This document shows positions 7,946 to 16,529 of a stretch of 64,000 nt of DNA, in pieces. Under the pieces are notes generated by a model. It saw nothing but the letters and a program-made list of their open reading frames with translations. It was not told the DNA's origin and ran no database searches. The stretch is from Erysipelotrichaceae bacterium (lineage in GTDB: Bacteria > Bacillota_I > Bacilli_A > Erysipelotrichales > Erysipelotrichaceae). Each line of letters begins with the position of its first letter. Within the stretch, counting starts at the first letter, position 1. Both the position numbers and the translations under genes were made by a program. Location of the stretch: NCBI GenBank assembly GCA_017432005.1, contig JAFRKA010000003.1, positions 90,385 to 154,384 of the forward strand. The letters are read 5' to 3'.

Positions 7946-8035
7946 GCTTCATCAATGAAGCGCCGGGGAGCAAAGAAGTCCCCAGATAAAGATAAACAAA
8001 CTACAACATTCCCCAAGAGTGTTGTTTTCTTACCT
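7946..8035 (+). other. Intergenic run of three stem-loops
   Basis: Three potential hairpins lie in a row between the EVE-like gene and the PLP enzyme. GCTTCAT pairs with ATGAAGC at about 7946-7961; GGGGA pairs with TCCCC at about 7967-7985; ACAACA pairs with TGTTGT at about 8003-8026, followed by TTTCTT. The last could be a weak terminator. The set could also be a leader RNA for the gene at 8044, which lacks a clear ribosome site. No known riboswitch core was recognised. Confidence 0.4.
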
Positions 8036-8043
8036 TAAAGAAC

Positions 8044-9300
8044 ATGATCCTGGAACAGATAGATAAAAGACTGCTGGACATTGCTTCAGAGTCAGACGAA
8101 GTACTGAAAGACATATACGACGAGATCGACAGAGTTTCTCTGCTCAACTCCGATCGTATCCTTTCGGCGTTCATCGAAAACCAGGTATCATATACCGACT
8201 TCAGCGACATCAATGGCTACGGTGATTATGATGCCGGAAGAGACAAGCTGGAAAAGATCTTTGCGAAAGTTCTGGGTACTGAGGATGCACTGGTCAGACC
8301 GCAGATCATGTCCGGGACCAACGCTCTGTATCTGGCCTTCTCGGCCCTGCTTAAGCATGGCGATACACTGATCTCTTTGACCGGTACACCTTACGACTCC
8401 CTGCAGGAGATGATCGGACTTTGTGGAGGATCTTCACAGTCCTTAATAGCCAACGGCGTCAATTATGAACAGATCGATCTCAAAGACGGAAATTTCGATA
8501 CTGAAAAGATCATTGAACGTCTTAAGAAGAACGATGTGAAGCTCGTGGAGGTCCAGCGCTCAAGAGGCTACTCTCAAAGGCCTTCACTGAACATCGCCAA
8601 AATCGAAGCAGTTATAAACAAGATCAGAGAAGTAAATAAAGAAGCGATAATCATGGTCGACAACTGTTACGGTGAACTAGTCGAAGAAAAAGAACCGGGA
8701 CATGTCGGCGCTGATGTCGTCGTCGGATCACTGATGAAGAATCTTGGTGGAGGCATAGCCTCTACTGGAGGATATATCGCCGGCAAAAAAGAATATGTGC
8801 AGATGATCGCAGAGAGACTGACGGCTCCGGGTATAGGTAAGAAACAGGGAGCCAACTTCAATCAGAACAACTCCTTCTTCAAAGGTCTGTTCATGGCACC
8901 AAACGCCGTGCGAAATGCTATGAAGACCGCGGTCTTTGCCTCCTATATGCTGGAAAAGACCGGCTTCAAGAATGTCTCACCTCGTTATGACGAAAAGAGG
9001 ACAGACATCATCCAGACAGTAGAGCTTGGCAGCAAAGAAAACCTGGTGAACTTTGCCCAGGGAATACAGGAGTCATCCCCAATCGACTCTTTCGTCAGAG
9101 TAATGCCGGCACCGATGCCGGGCTACCCTTTCGACGAAGTGATGGCCTGCGGCAGCTTTACTCAGGGAAGTACGATCGAGCTGAGTGCCGATGCCCCGGT
9201 CATTGAACCGTATATCCTGTACATGCAGGGTGGACTCTCGCTGGAGTACGGTAAACTGGGAATATTGCTGGCATTATCAAAACTTAAAATCAACTCGTAA
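8044..9300 (+). CDS. Methionine gamma-lyase family PLP enzyme (aluminium-resistance/YnbB type)
   Basis: 418 residues, fold type I PLP enzyme of the YnbB/'aluminum resistance protein' family. Substrate/PLP region: QIMSGTNALYLAFSALLK near residues 95-112, then TGTPYDSL, and the conserved VEVQRSRGYSQRPSL. MVDNCYGELVEEKEPGHVGADVVVGSLMKNLGGG at about 203-236 contains the Asp that pairs with the PLP nitrogen and the Schiff-base Lys (SLMKN). The biochemical role of this family is not settled; relatives are annotated as cystathionine/methionine lyase-like. No obvious Shine-Dalgarno precedes the ATG, and a series of hairpins lies upstream. It ends 36 bases before a secreted-protein gene that has its own ribosome site. 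Confidence 0.85.
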   Translation: MILEQIDKRLLDIASESDEVLKDIYDEIDRVSLLNSDRILSAFIENQVSYTDFSDINGYGDYDAGRDKLEKIFAKVLGTEDALVRPQIMSGTNALYLAFSALLKHGDTLISLTGTPYDSLQEMIGLCGGSSQSLIANGVNYEQIDLKDGNFDTEKIIERLKKNDVKLVEVQRSRGYSQRPSLNIAKIEAVINKIREVNKEAIIMVDNCYGELVEEKEPGHVGADVVVGSLMKNLGGGIASTGGYIAGKKEYVQMIAERLTAPGIGKKQGANFNQNNSFFKGLFMAPNAVRNAMKTAVFASYMLEKTGFKNVSPRYDEKRTDIIQTVELGSKENLVNFAQGIQESSPIDSFVRVMPAPMPGYPFDEVMACGSFTQGSTIELSADAPVIEPYILYMQGGLSLEYGKLGILLALSKLKINS

Positions 9301-9336
9301 TAGTAACAACAGAATAATTTAAGAGGATTAGATATT

Positions 9337-11652
9337 ATGAAAAGAATATTGAGAACGTTATTGATAACACTGATGTTGGTAAACGCATTTGTCAATCCGG
9401 TTTGTGCGAATTCCGACTCCACACAGAACACCAACACCACAAACACAGCGCCTGATCAGAGTAAGGCAAACGTTACATTCAACGACGAAACAAAAAAGAT
9501 TGAAATCTCTTTTAATGATTATGCTGCATATGAGCAGGTATTTAATCATGTCGTGATCACGGGCGATTTCCAGAATAGCCCTTGGACGGTATATAAAGGT
9601 AGCAACGATGTTACTTATGCAAACGGCATTTATAGCATTATAGGCGAACCTATCGGCGAGAACAACGGAACATATCAGGTCGAATTCTTCGCAAACGGAT
9701 ATGACAGTTTTACGAAGAGCTTTGTAATCGACTGCTATGTCACTCCAACTACCGAAGGAACAGCGGACCCGGCAATTACAAGCGTTAATTTTAACGAAAC
9801 CACCAAAGCGATCGACGTAGTATGCAGCTCAAACGATTATTATAAAGCCATCGCTTTTGTATACCTTACAGTAGATAGTAGCAACCCAAGCAACAGCTGG
9901 TATACCAGCATCGAAGATACCGTAAACGTCACCAAAAACGATACTAACAACAGTTTTTCAATATCAACCACCAGAGGCATAGGCGAAAACAACGGTACTT
10001 ACAATTTCAGGATCGTTGCGAAAGGCTATAAATTCTATAACTGTCAATACACCATCTCTTGTTATGAGGGAGGCGGTGGACAGCAGGGCGACAATTTCCC
10101 AAGCGATTTCTCTGCTGAAGTGAACAATGACGGCGATCTTCTGATTTATTCCACAGACCAAGATTTCCTTAATGCGATGGTCGCTCAATACGGCTCCTCA
10201 ACAAACATCATTATTGGCGAATGCGGTCCGTTTTATGATCTTGGTGATGATCTCAACATCTCTACATACTTCTTTGGTGTACACAATGGCGCCGAAGGCG
10301 AAAGAGTGTTTGCGCCGCTAAGGAAAAAAGGAAACCTTGTAATTTTCAGTGTTGAAAGTCAGCAGAACAAACCGGAGACCGACGTTTACAGAGGCCAGGT
10401 CCTGAACGATGTCGATTACACGCTGATATTTGAAGTCAACGGTTATGGCAGCAAGAGGATGCAAAACACTTTCAGATTCACTAAAGCAAACACGAGGATC
10501 CCGACTAACCACGTAAAAGCATATATAGCTGACGGATACCTGATCGTTTCAGCGATCGACGACCAGGGTCTTGATTTCCTTAACAACATCTATTTTGCTC
10601 AGGTCGCAAAACTAGACAACAGAAACATGATAAGCGAAAGTAGGATGCAGGATGACGAGATAACTTCGCAGATCTTCGACACCATCTCTGATACTTATGA
10701 TCGTGTTTACAGGATCGATTCGGATGGTATGGGCAACTTGAACGAATGGACGGCGCTGATCGATGCAACAGGTTACGGACAGTATTGCTACGACGGAAGA
10801 CTGCATGGCGGAGTAATAAATGTTACCGTTGAAAAGTTTAAGGTCAACTTGAGAGACATCAATAATGAAATATCTTCTTCAGAAGACGTCATCGGTATTT
10901 ATAAACTTCCGGAGATCTCACCAGTTACGAACAAGGTCGTTCAGGGCTGGAGAGTCAAGGACAAGAACAACGATACTACCAGATGTATAGGTGAAGAGAT
11001 ATTCATCACGGCCGATACAGAGCTCTACGCGATTTATAAGGACGTAGAGACGCCGGATAAAGTAGACATGAATGTGATCAAAGAAGAGATCATGGTCAAT
11101 ACGATCAAGAAGATCCGTGTTTCCGGAAACGCCTTTGACGCACAGGTACAGAACGACAGCTTCATCAGCAACACCGATAAAAACAATGGTGTTCTGATCT
11201 GGGTCGAGACCACTGAGCTTTCAGAAGACACGGATGAATACGAGCAGATCCAGAGAGCTTTGATCAAAGAAGACGAGAGCGTTAATGACGATCTGCTTTC
11301 TGTCATCGACATCAACGTCTTCAAACAGGTCGGAATCGACAGCAGCGCCATCAAGATCTCTGAGACCGATACTGAAGTTGAGATCGTCCTCGATCTCAGC
11401 AACAGGCAGGACTTACGGAAGCTCGCAGAAGAAGGAAGACTTGGGCTGTTCAGCATTCACGAAGGAAAAGTTCAGGGTCTTATCAGAGGCGTTTATGATA
11501 AGAACACCGGCAAATACACCGTGAAACTGTCAAAGTTCTCGACCTTCGCCTTCATTGAAGCAGAGGAAGATGCATCTACCGTCATCGATTCCTCTCCTTC
11601 AAAGAGCAAGTCATCAAGATCCTATACAGCACCAAAGACCGGGATCGAGTGA
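9337..11652 (+). CDS. Secreted multi-domain surface protein ending in APKTG
   Basis: 771 residues. A signal peptide with likely cleavage after VCA (residue about 24) is followed by a Thr/Asn-rich linker. Two related beta-rich repeats follow, each with a VxFNxxTKxI opening, an Asn-Asp-Tyr centre and a G(I)GENNGTYxxxxxAxGY end, at about residues 42-140 and 148-245. A poly-Gly break and two further related modules come next (about 250-505), then an InlB B-repeat-like stretch (VQGWRVKDKNND, about 525-565) and a mixed C-terminal domain. The last residues are TAPKTGIE. This resembles a sortase signal core but has no hydrophobic helix or basic tail, and the downstream DNA encodes none. A good AGAGGATTAG ribosome site precedes the start. 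Adhesion or matrix roles are possible but unproven. Confidence 0.75.
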   Translation: MKRILRTLLITLMLVNAFVNPVCANSDSTQNTNTTNTAPDQSKANVTFNDETKKIEISFNDYAAYEQVFNHVVITGDFQNSPWTVYKGSNDVTYANGIYSIIGEPIGENNGTYQVEFFANGYDSFTKSFVIDCYVTPTTEGTADPAITSVNFNETTKAIDVVCSSNDYYKAIAFVYLTVDSSNPSNSWYTSIEDTVNVTKNDTNNSFSISTTRGIGENNGTYNFRIVAKGYKFYNCQYTISCYEGGGGQQGDNFPSDFSAEVNNDGDLLIYSTDQDFLNAMVAQYGSSTNIIIGECGPFYDLGDDLNISTYFFGVHNGAEGERVFAPLRKKGNLVIFSVESQQNKPETDVYRGQVLNDVDYTLIFEVNGYGSKRMQNTFRFTKANTRIPTNHVKAYIADGYLIVSAIDDQGLDFLNNIYFAQVAKLDNRNMISESRMQDDEITSQIFDTISDTYDRVYRIDSDGMGNLNEWTALIDATGYGQYCYDGRLHGGVINVTVEKFKVNLRDINNEISSSEDVIGIYKLPEISPVTNKVVQGWRVKDKNNDTTRCIGEEIFITADTELYAIYKDVETPDKVDMNVIKEEIMVNTIKKIRVSGNAFDAQVQNDSFISNTDKNNGVLIWVETTELSEDTDEYEQIQRALIKEDESVNDDLLSVIDINVFKQVGIDSSAIKISETDTEVEIVLDLSNRQDLRKLAEEGRLGLFSIHEGKVQGLIRGVYDKNTGKYTVKLSKFSTFAFIEAEEDASTVIDSSPSKSKSSRSYTAPKTGIE

Positions 11653-11678
11653 TCTTGCTATACAAATTAGGAAGATAA

Positions 11679-11703
11679 CGCGAAGTCGATGGCTTCGCGT
11701 TTT
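11679..11703 (+). terminator. Rho-independent terminator after the APKTG protein
   Basis: CGCGAAG (11679-11685) pairs perfectly with CTTCGCG (11693-11699), followed by TTTT. The ATG at 11689 of the next frame lies in its loop, which argues for the later start at 11719. Confidence 0.8.
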
Positions 11704-11718
11704 CCGATAAAAACGAAT

Positions 11719-12564
11719 ATGGGTTATTTATATGTAGTATTATCTTCAATATTTTTTGGCATAATGCCTTCGGTTCAGAATAAGGCCATGCTTAACGGAG
11801 CTGAACCGCTGAACGTAACACTGGTATGCCACGGCGTCTGTCTGACAGTCGTCTTTTTACTGTGCCTTTATAAGAAGATCGACCTCCGTTTAACAAAGAA
11901 AGAATTTTTGATCTACGTGTTTTCGGGCGGTTTTGGATTATTTGTGACTGATCTGTGTCTGAATCTGGCTTATACGAAGATGCCGGTAGGAATGGTCACG
12001 ATGGTCCACTTCACCTATCCGGTGCTGGTCTGTTTCGGAGGAGTGTTGTTCTTTAGGGAAAAGATGAATCTGTACAAGATAAGCGCGATCATCCTTTCAG
12101 TTACAGGACTCTTTCTGCTGAGCGGCTCAGGAAACGTCGCCGACAAAGGAGGGGTTATCATTGCGCTGATCTCGGCCTTTGCCTATGCGATGAATCTGAT
12201 GATCATCGATCATAGTGCTATCTCCGGTCACAGTTCATTAAAGAAGAACTTCTATATCTTTCTTTTTTCATACATTTGTTCTATGCTGGTCAGTGCCTCT
12301 GATTTCGGATCGCTTCATTTCGAAGCAAACCAGATGATCTGGATGATCATTGCTGGATTGATAATGATGGCCGGAAGCGTCTTCCTCACTTTAGGCATAA
12401 AACTCATAGGCAGCTCCGATACGGCTTTCATCTCGACCCTGGAGCCGATCACTTCGGTGCTGTTCAGCGCCCTCATCTATCATTACGCTCTGGAAGCACG
12501 AAGCATCATAGGCTGCATCCTGATCATCCTCTCACTGATTCCGATCATCATCGACGAAGACTAA
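11719..12564 (+). CDS. EamA/DMT-family permease
   Basis: 281 residues with about ten transmembrane helices in two homologous halves, the EamA (drug/metabolite transporter) pattern. The first helix is YLYVVLSSIFFGIMPSVQNK. Typical motifs are the helix-4 segment MPVGMVTMVHFTYPVLVC and the second-half ISTLEPITSVLFSALIY, which ends in a conserved Pro. Members export amino acids, metabolites or cofactors; the substrate is unknown. I place the start at 11719 (MGYLYVV) because the upstream ATG at 11689 lies in the terminator of the preceding gene. No clear Shine-Dalgarno is visible. It converges with the SDR gene. Confidence 0.88.
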   Translation: MGYLYVVLSSIFFGIMPSVQNKAMLNGAEPLNVTLVCHGVCLTVVFLLCLYKKIDLRLTKKEFLIYVFSGGFGLFVTDLCLNLAYTKMPVGMVTMVHFTYPVLVCFGGVLFFREKMNLYKISAIILSVTGLFLLSGSGNVADKGGVIIALISAFAYAMNLMIIDHSAISGHSSLKKNFYIFLFSYICSMLVSASDFGSLHFEANQMIWMIIAGLIMMAGSVFLTLGIKLIGSSDTAFISTLEPITSVLFSALIYHYALEARSIIGCILIILSLIPIIIDED

Positions 12565-12575
12565 GGTTTCAATGC

Positions 12576-12600
12576 ATAATAAAAGCCTGTTTAACAGGCT
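12576..12600 (-). terminator. Terminator of the SDR gene
   Basis: AGCCTGT (12584-12590) pairs with ACAGGCT (12594-12600). Read on the minus strand it is followed by TTTATTAT. The stop codon of the SDR gene (12591-12593) lies in the loop. Confidence 0.7.
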
Positions 12601-13337
12601 CCTATCTGACCGCCATCGATCCTGATGACGGTGTTGTTAATATAATCTGCTTCATCACTGATCAGGAACCTGACCAGATGAGCGACTTCTTCTGGTTCCC
12701 CATACCTTCCGACGAGGATCTTTTCGGTCTCCTGTTTCAGGAACTCCTCGTTATATCCGTCAAGTTCGTGTTCCGTACCGATGAAACCCGGAGCGATCGC
12801 ATTGACGTGCACATAAGGCGCAAACTGAACGGCCAGGTCATGAGTCAGGGAGATCAGTGCAGCCTTGGATGCGTCATAGTCAAAACACATCGGATAGTAG
12901 GTGTTGATGCCGTTGGTTGAAGCGATGTTGATGATCCTGCCGTAATCTGTTTCGTGCATGTGGCGGTAGGCTCTGATCGCACAGTTATAGGCTCCGACGA
13001 CATTGACGTCCAGGGTCTTTCTGAATTCGTCAGCATTCTTAAGATGAAAGAGATTGGAAAGATCGATGGCGGCGTTGTTGATCAGGATATCGACTCCGCC
13101 GAACTTTTCTTCGATCAGCGAAAACATCAGATCGACCTCGTTCTCTTTTGAGACATCAGCCCTGACAGCCAAAGCTTCACTCTGATATTCTTCCTTTATC
13201 AGATTTTCCAGTTCTAAAGCCTTATCTTTGGAATTAAGATAGTTGATGATGATATTGAATCCCTGTTCAGCCAGCTCAAGAGCGATGGCCTTGCCTATCC
13301 CTTGTGCTGCGCCGGTAATCAGTACGGTCTTGCTCAT
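12591..13337 (-). CDS. Short-chain dehydrogenase/reductase, FabG-like
   Basis: 248 residues, classical SDR. The cofactor motif TGAAQGIG is at residues 8-15; NNAA is near 86. The catalytic Ser lies in IINIASTNGI and the Tyr/Lys pair in YDASKAAL (about 155-159). The C-terminal INNTVIRIDGGQIGAC matches the FabG-type end. It reduces or oxidises a carbonyl/hydroxyl with NAD(P); the substrate is not evident. The call could be 3-oxoacyl-ACP reductase or a sugar/polyol dehydrogenase. It lies downstream of efp on the same strand, with the efp terminator ending only a few bases before its ATG. Confidence 0.88.
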   Translation of the reverse strand: MSKTVLITGAAQGIGKAIALELAEQGFNIIINYLNSKDKALELENLIKEEYQSEALAVRADVSKENEVDLMFSLIEEKFGGVDILINNAAIDLSNLFHLKNADEFRKTLDVNVVGAYNCAIRAYRHMHETDYGRIINIASTNGINTYYPMCFDYDASKAALISLTHDLAVQFAPYVHVNAIAPGFIGTEHELDGYNEEFLKQETEKILVGRYGEPEEVAHLVRFLISDEADYINNTVIRIDGGQIGAC

Positions 13338-13340
13338 AAT

Positions 13341-13368
13341 TTAAAAAAGAGCTTATATTAAGCTCTTG
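13341..13368 (-). terminator. Terminator of efp
   Basis: On the minus strand, AAGAGCTTA pairs with TAAGCTCTT and is followed by TTTT. The efp stop codon is inside the hairpin. Confidence 0.7.
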
Positions 13369-13915
13369 ATGAATATTTACCGTCGATCGAGGAGACCAGG
13401 ATCTTTTCGCCTTCTTCGATGAACTGCGGAACTCTGAGGGTCAGACCTGTATCAGTAACGGCGTCTTTTGTCTGAGTTGACGGAGCACCTTTGATAGCCG
13501 GGCTCGTTTCAGCGACGACGAGTTCTACTTTATCAGGAACAGAGATCGCCAGCAGCTGTCCTTCAAACAGCATCAGCTGTACTTCCATCGATTCCGTCAG
13601 GAAATATTTGTTGAAACCGACCTGTTCTTCACTCAGTTCATAAGTTTCGAATGATTCCATATCCATGAAGTAATAAGTATTGTCTGCAGAATAGGAATAC
13701 TGTGCAGGTCTCTTTTCAATAACGGCTGCGTCGAATTTGACGTTGGCGTTAAAGTTTCTTTCCTGAGTAGCACCGGTCTTCAGGTTCTTCATCTTGGTCC
13801 TGAGGATAGCAGCACCTTTACCAGGTTTTACATGCTGAAAGTCAATGACCTGCCAAGGGTCACCGTCTACGATAAGAGTTAATCCAGTTTTGAAATCACC
13901 AGCTTCAATTGCCAT
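13358..13915 (-). CDS. efp: Elongation factor P
   Basis: 185 residues, full length. It binds between the P and E sites and rescues ribosomes stalled on polyproline. The three beta-barrel domains are recognisable: N-terminal KOW-like with FQHVKPGKGAAILRTK, where the loop Lys (about residue 33) is the residue modified in some bacteria; the middle OB domain (TYYFMDMESFETYELSEEQV); and the C-terminal OB domain ending LTLRVPQFIEEGEKILVSSIDGKYSSRA. A good AAAGGTGG ribosome site precedes the ATG. No modification genes are in this window. Confidence 0.96.
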   Translation of the reverse strand: MAIEAGDFKTGLTLIVDGDPWQVIDFQHVKPGKGAAILRTKMKNLKTGATQERNFNANVKFDAAVIEKRPAQYSYSADNTYYFMDMESFETYELSEEQVGFNKYFLTESMEVQLMLFEGQLLAISVPDKVELVVAETSPAIKGAPSTQTKDAVTDTGLTLRVPQFIEEGEKILVSSIDGKYSSRA

Positions 13916-14034
13916 AATTTACCACCTTTATTAAATATTTTTACATCGATTATTCTATCAAATTTTATATTCGCATATCAAATTCAAGGTTGTTGTGTAA
14001 TCAGTCTGTCTGATATAGTCTGGAAAGGCTGGAG

Positions 14035-14640
14035 TCAGTGATGTTCCAGTACTGACAGGATACCTTGGATCAGACGCTCTTTCTTTTCTTCAAATTCGGT
14101 AGAGTTGTCGATAATAAAATGGTTCGGGTGGGCAGACCAGGCTTCGATCAGTCTGTCATCCACACGGATCGCTTCGGCAGCCGTTTCCAAGCGGACATGG
14201 TTGTTTGCCGTGGTATAAGAGTCCTTTGCATCTTTGGCCGCAGTAACAAGATGGAATACTGCATCATAATCGGCACAGATCTCTGATTCGGTCTTTCCAA
14301 TGCTTTGAAGCAGCTCGGCGAATTCATTATCAGAAAGATACGCTTTACCGTCCATTACCCCACGCTCGTACAGCAGAACAACAGGTTTATCTTTTATTTC
14401 GTTTGCTGCAAGCTTAAAAATCTTCTCGTTCTCCAGCTGCAGAAGAAATACATACTTCTCAAACAATAATACACTACCGAGACTCTTCGGACCGACATTG
14501 CCAATCAGCAATTCATAAGCACCTTCCGGTACGGTCAGTACGACGAACCCTCGCCGGGTAAGTTCATCATAGACGGCAGGTAAGACGCTGGATTTTCCGG
14601 CGCAAGGACCGCCGGTAATGACGATTTTTGTAATAGACAT
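14035..14640 (-). CDS. AAA_28-family P-loop ATPase (NadR/TTD14-like)
   Basis: 201 residues. Walker A GGPCAGKSS is at residues 10-18, followed by the family features TVPEGAYELL and LYERGVMDGKAYL (a Walker-B-like or lid region). A C-terminal DNSTEFEEKKERL is typical of the AAA_28 group, which is related to the nicotinamide riboside kinase domain of NadR. The reaction is unproven for this family. A PnuC-like transporter is encoded about 0.6 kb upstream on the same strand, which makes a nucleoside-kinase role worth considering, but this is inference. A GGAGG ribosome site precedes the ATG, and a separate hairpin (14686-14715) splits it from the GNAT gene. Confidence 0.75.
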   Translation of the reverse strand: MSITKIVITGGPCAGKSSVLPAVYDELTRRGFVVLTVPEGAYELLIGNVGPKSLGSVLLFEKYVFLLQLENEKIFKLAANEIKDKPVVLLYERGVMDGKAYLSDNEFAELLQSIGKTESEICADYDAVFHLVTAAKDAKDSYTTANNHVRLETAAEAIRVDDRLIEAWSAHPNHFIIDNSTEFEEKKERLIQGILSVLEHH

Positions 14641-14680
14641 TGATATTATCCTCCATATAAATGATGTTTACTACGAGTAA

Positions 14681-14716
14681 ACAAAGAACCGTTCTGTCTG
14701 TTTTTATCACGGTTCA
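14681..14716 (-). terminator. Terminator after the PnuC-like/GNAT pair
   Basis: GAACCGT (14686-14692) pairs with ACGGTTC (14709-14715). On the minus strand it is followed by TTTGTTTAC. A further small palindrome, GTTTAC/GTAAAC, lies immediately beyond. Confidence 0.5.
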
Positions 14717-14772
14717 CGAATTCTCTGTTGTTTCCCACATTTATTTTATCAGAAGAGTGAAATAGTAATTAT

Positions 14773-15219
14773 TCAGATATCCAGTTCCATCCATTCTCCT
14801 GTATCAGCGAAACCGAAGCGTTCATAGACGCCTTTTCCCATCTTTGAAGCGCTGATGAAAATTTTCTTTACGCCGCGTTTTTCTGCCTCTGCTTTCAAGG
14901 CTTGTAAGATCGTGGTCGCGATGCCCTGATGACGGTAACGGGGATCGGTATACATGTTGCTTATGTATCCATTGATGCCTTTAAGATCAGAAAACGAAGA
15001 CGGAAAAGAAAAGAAGACGATAGCTCCGGTCGCGATGACTTCACCGTTATCTTCCATGAAGTATTCCACGAAGTCGTCTTCTGTGAATGCTTCAGTAAAA
15101 TATGAACGCATCTCGTCATCGATCGCTACATCGGGACTGAGCCCTTCATCGATCAGCTGACGTCTGCGCATCTCACAGACAGTTTCAAGATCATCGATGG
15201 TTGCGTAACGAAGTTCCAT
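14773..15219 (-). CDS. GNAT family N-acetyltransferase
   Basis: 148 residues. The GNAT fold is clear: N-terminal LRYATIDDLETVCEMRR, the acetyl-CoA motif A YTDPRYRHQGIATTILQALKAEA (about residues 91-113, with the RHQGIA pyrophosphate loop), and the late YERFGFADTGEWMEL end. The substrate is unknown. Its ATG overlaps the stop of the upstream PnuC-like gene (TGATG), so the two are coupled. Confidence 0.9.
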   Translation of the reverse strand: MELRYATIDDLETVCEMRRRQLIDEGLSPDVAIDDEMRSYFTEAFTEDDFVEYFMEDNGEVIATGAIVFFSFPSSFSDLKGINGYISNMYTDPRYRHQGIATTILQALKAEAEKRGVKKIFISASKMGKGVYERFGFADTGEWMELDI

Positions 15220-16436
15220 CAGAACAGCGACCCCTTTTCTTCACCTCGGGAAGCGATATATCTGCTCCATTTGATATAACCGTAAGTCGTGTTGGTGAAA
15301 TAACCGAGCTTGAGGATCAGTAAGACATACTGTCCGGAGATGATATTTATCACGGATTCCAGCAGTGCATTGACATACCAGGCTATCCACTGCTCCCGCA
15401 GACGGAAGAAGATGAACAGACCGTTGGCTACTCCAACTGCTGAAGCACAGGCATCGAGGTAAGCTACAAGCGTCTCGATGGACTTGTTGTTGATGAAATC
15501 GGTCTTTATATCCAGACCGCTGATAAAGTAACCGACCACGATCGTCCACACAGCGATGGCGATGATGATCAGGACTTCCTGATAACCTTTCAGTCTTCTG
15601 ACTGCAGTGAGCTCGTCTTCCTGCTGGTCTTTGTGTTTGCTCCAGTTGATGAAACTCAGGATGTCGATCGGCAGCCAGAAGAACAGCGTCGTGACCATCG
15701 TAGCGAATCTGTACATCAGCACGATACAGATGACGATCTCCGTTATCTCAACAAGAACGGAAACGAGGAAGTTATAACGCGACTGCTTAGAGATCAGCAG
15801 TTCACACAGGATGTTGAGAAAGGTGTCCAGCAGATACAGGAACATGATGACGACCCCGTTGACCCCGTTGGCACTTTCTTCAGGGAACAGGATCGCGGCG
15901 ATCGTCGCCAGCACCATGATGCTTAAGAACCAGCATTTCTCATAAGTTGAGAAGAAGGCTCCGTATCCTAACATGACGCCTACAGACAAAGCTAATATTG
16001 CCAAGGCAATTGAAATATTAAGTTTAGGCATCATTTCATCGGTTTTTACCTGCCTGTAAGTCGCTTTGATCTCTTCGGCTGTCGGTCCTTCGTGATCGAA
16101 AAACAGCCTTGTGCCGTTTTCTGTTTCATAGCCGTAAGCCGTGAGCGAATCGTCTTCCAGACCTTCATATTCCTCATATGTATAAGTGATTATCAGTGAA
16201 TCATCACCGTTTTTATAGGTGACATCACAGACGGTGTTGTTTTCATCATAGTCTTCCAGCTCGCGGTCCCGATACATTTCAATATTGCCCAGGAAAACCA
16301 ATTCCCCGACCGGAGCGTTTATTCTGATCATAGAAGAGATGAAAAGGAAAAGAAAAAGCGGGATCAGTATGCATAACGACACTGATTCCAGGATCCTGAT
16401 CTTTCTGTCCGGTTCAAGATATCTGTTGAAACTCAT
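15219..16436 (-). CDS. PnuC-like transporter with N-terminal extracellular extension
   Basis: 405 residues. The C-terminal half matches the PnuC nicotinamide riboside transporter pattern: FWLPIDILSFINWSK, then ETLVAYLDACASAVGVANG, RLREQWIAWYVNALLESV and the end NTTYGYIKWSRYIA, with about seven helices. Unlike ordinary PnuC (about 200-250 residues), it has an N-terminal helix (about 15-37) and a polar, probably extracellular region of about 100 residues (40-140) before the core. PnuC proteins move vitamin-type nucleosides by facilitated diffusion coupled to a kinase. A TATAAT on the minus strand at 16455-16460 is the likely -10. The GNAT gene is translationally coupled behind it. Confidence 0.72.
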   Translation of the reverse strand: MSFNRYLEPDRKIRILESVSLCILIPLFLFLFISSMIRINAPVGELVFLGNIEMYRDRELEDYDENNTVCDVTYKNGDDSLIITYTYEEYEGLEDDSLTAYGYETENGTRLFFDHEGPTAEEIKATYRQVKTDEMMPKLNISIALAILALSVGVMLGYGAFFSTYEKCWFLSIMVLATIAAILFPEESANGVNGVVIMFLYLLDTFLNILCELLISKQSRYNFLVSVLVEITEIVICIVLMYRFATMVTTLFFWLPIDILSFINWSKHKDQQEDELTAVRRLKGYQEVLIIIAIAVWTIVVGYFISGLDIKTDFINNKSIETLVAYLDACASAVGVANGLFIFFRLREQWIAWYVNALLESVINIISGQYVLLILKLGYFTNTTYGYIKWSRYIASRGEEKGSLF

Positions 16437-16529
16437 AATTAGATCTTACCAGACAATTATATCTCATCTGACTACTGATGATCTTCAGATCATCTGTCTG
16501 AATAAAAAACGATATCCGGAGATGTCGTC

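Noticed and set aside
5905..9300. CRISPR array or cas genes linked to the Card1-like nuclease
   Set aside because: No regular spaced repeats and no Cas10, Csm or Cmr proteins are visible in this window.
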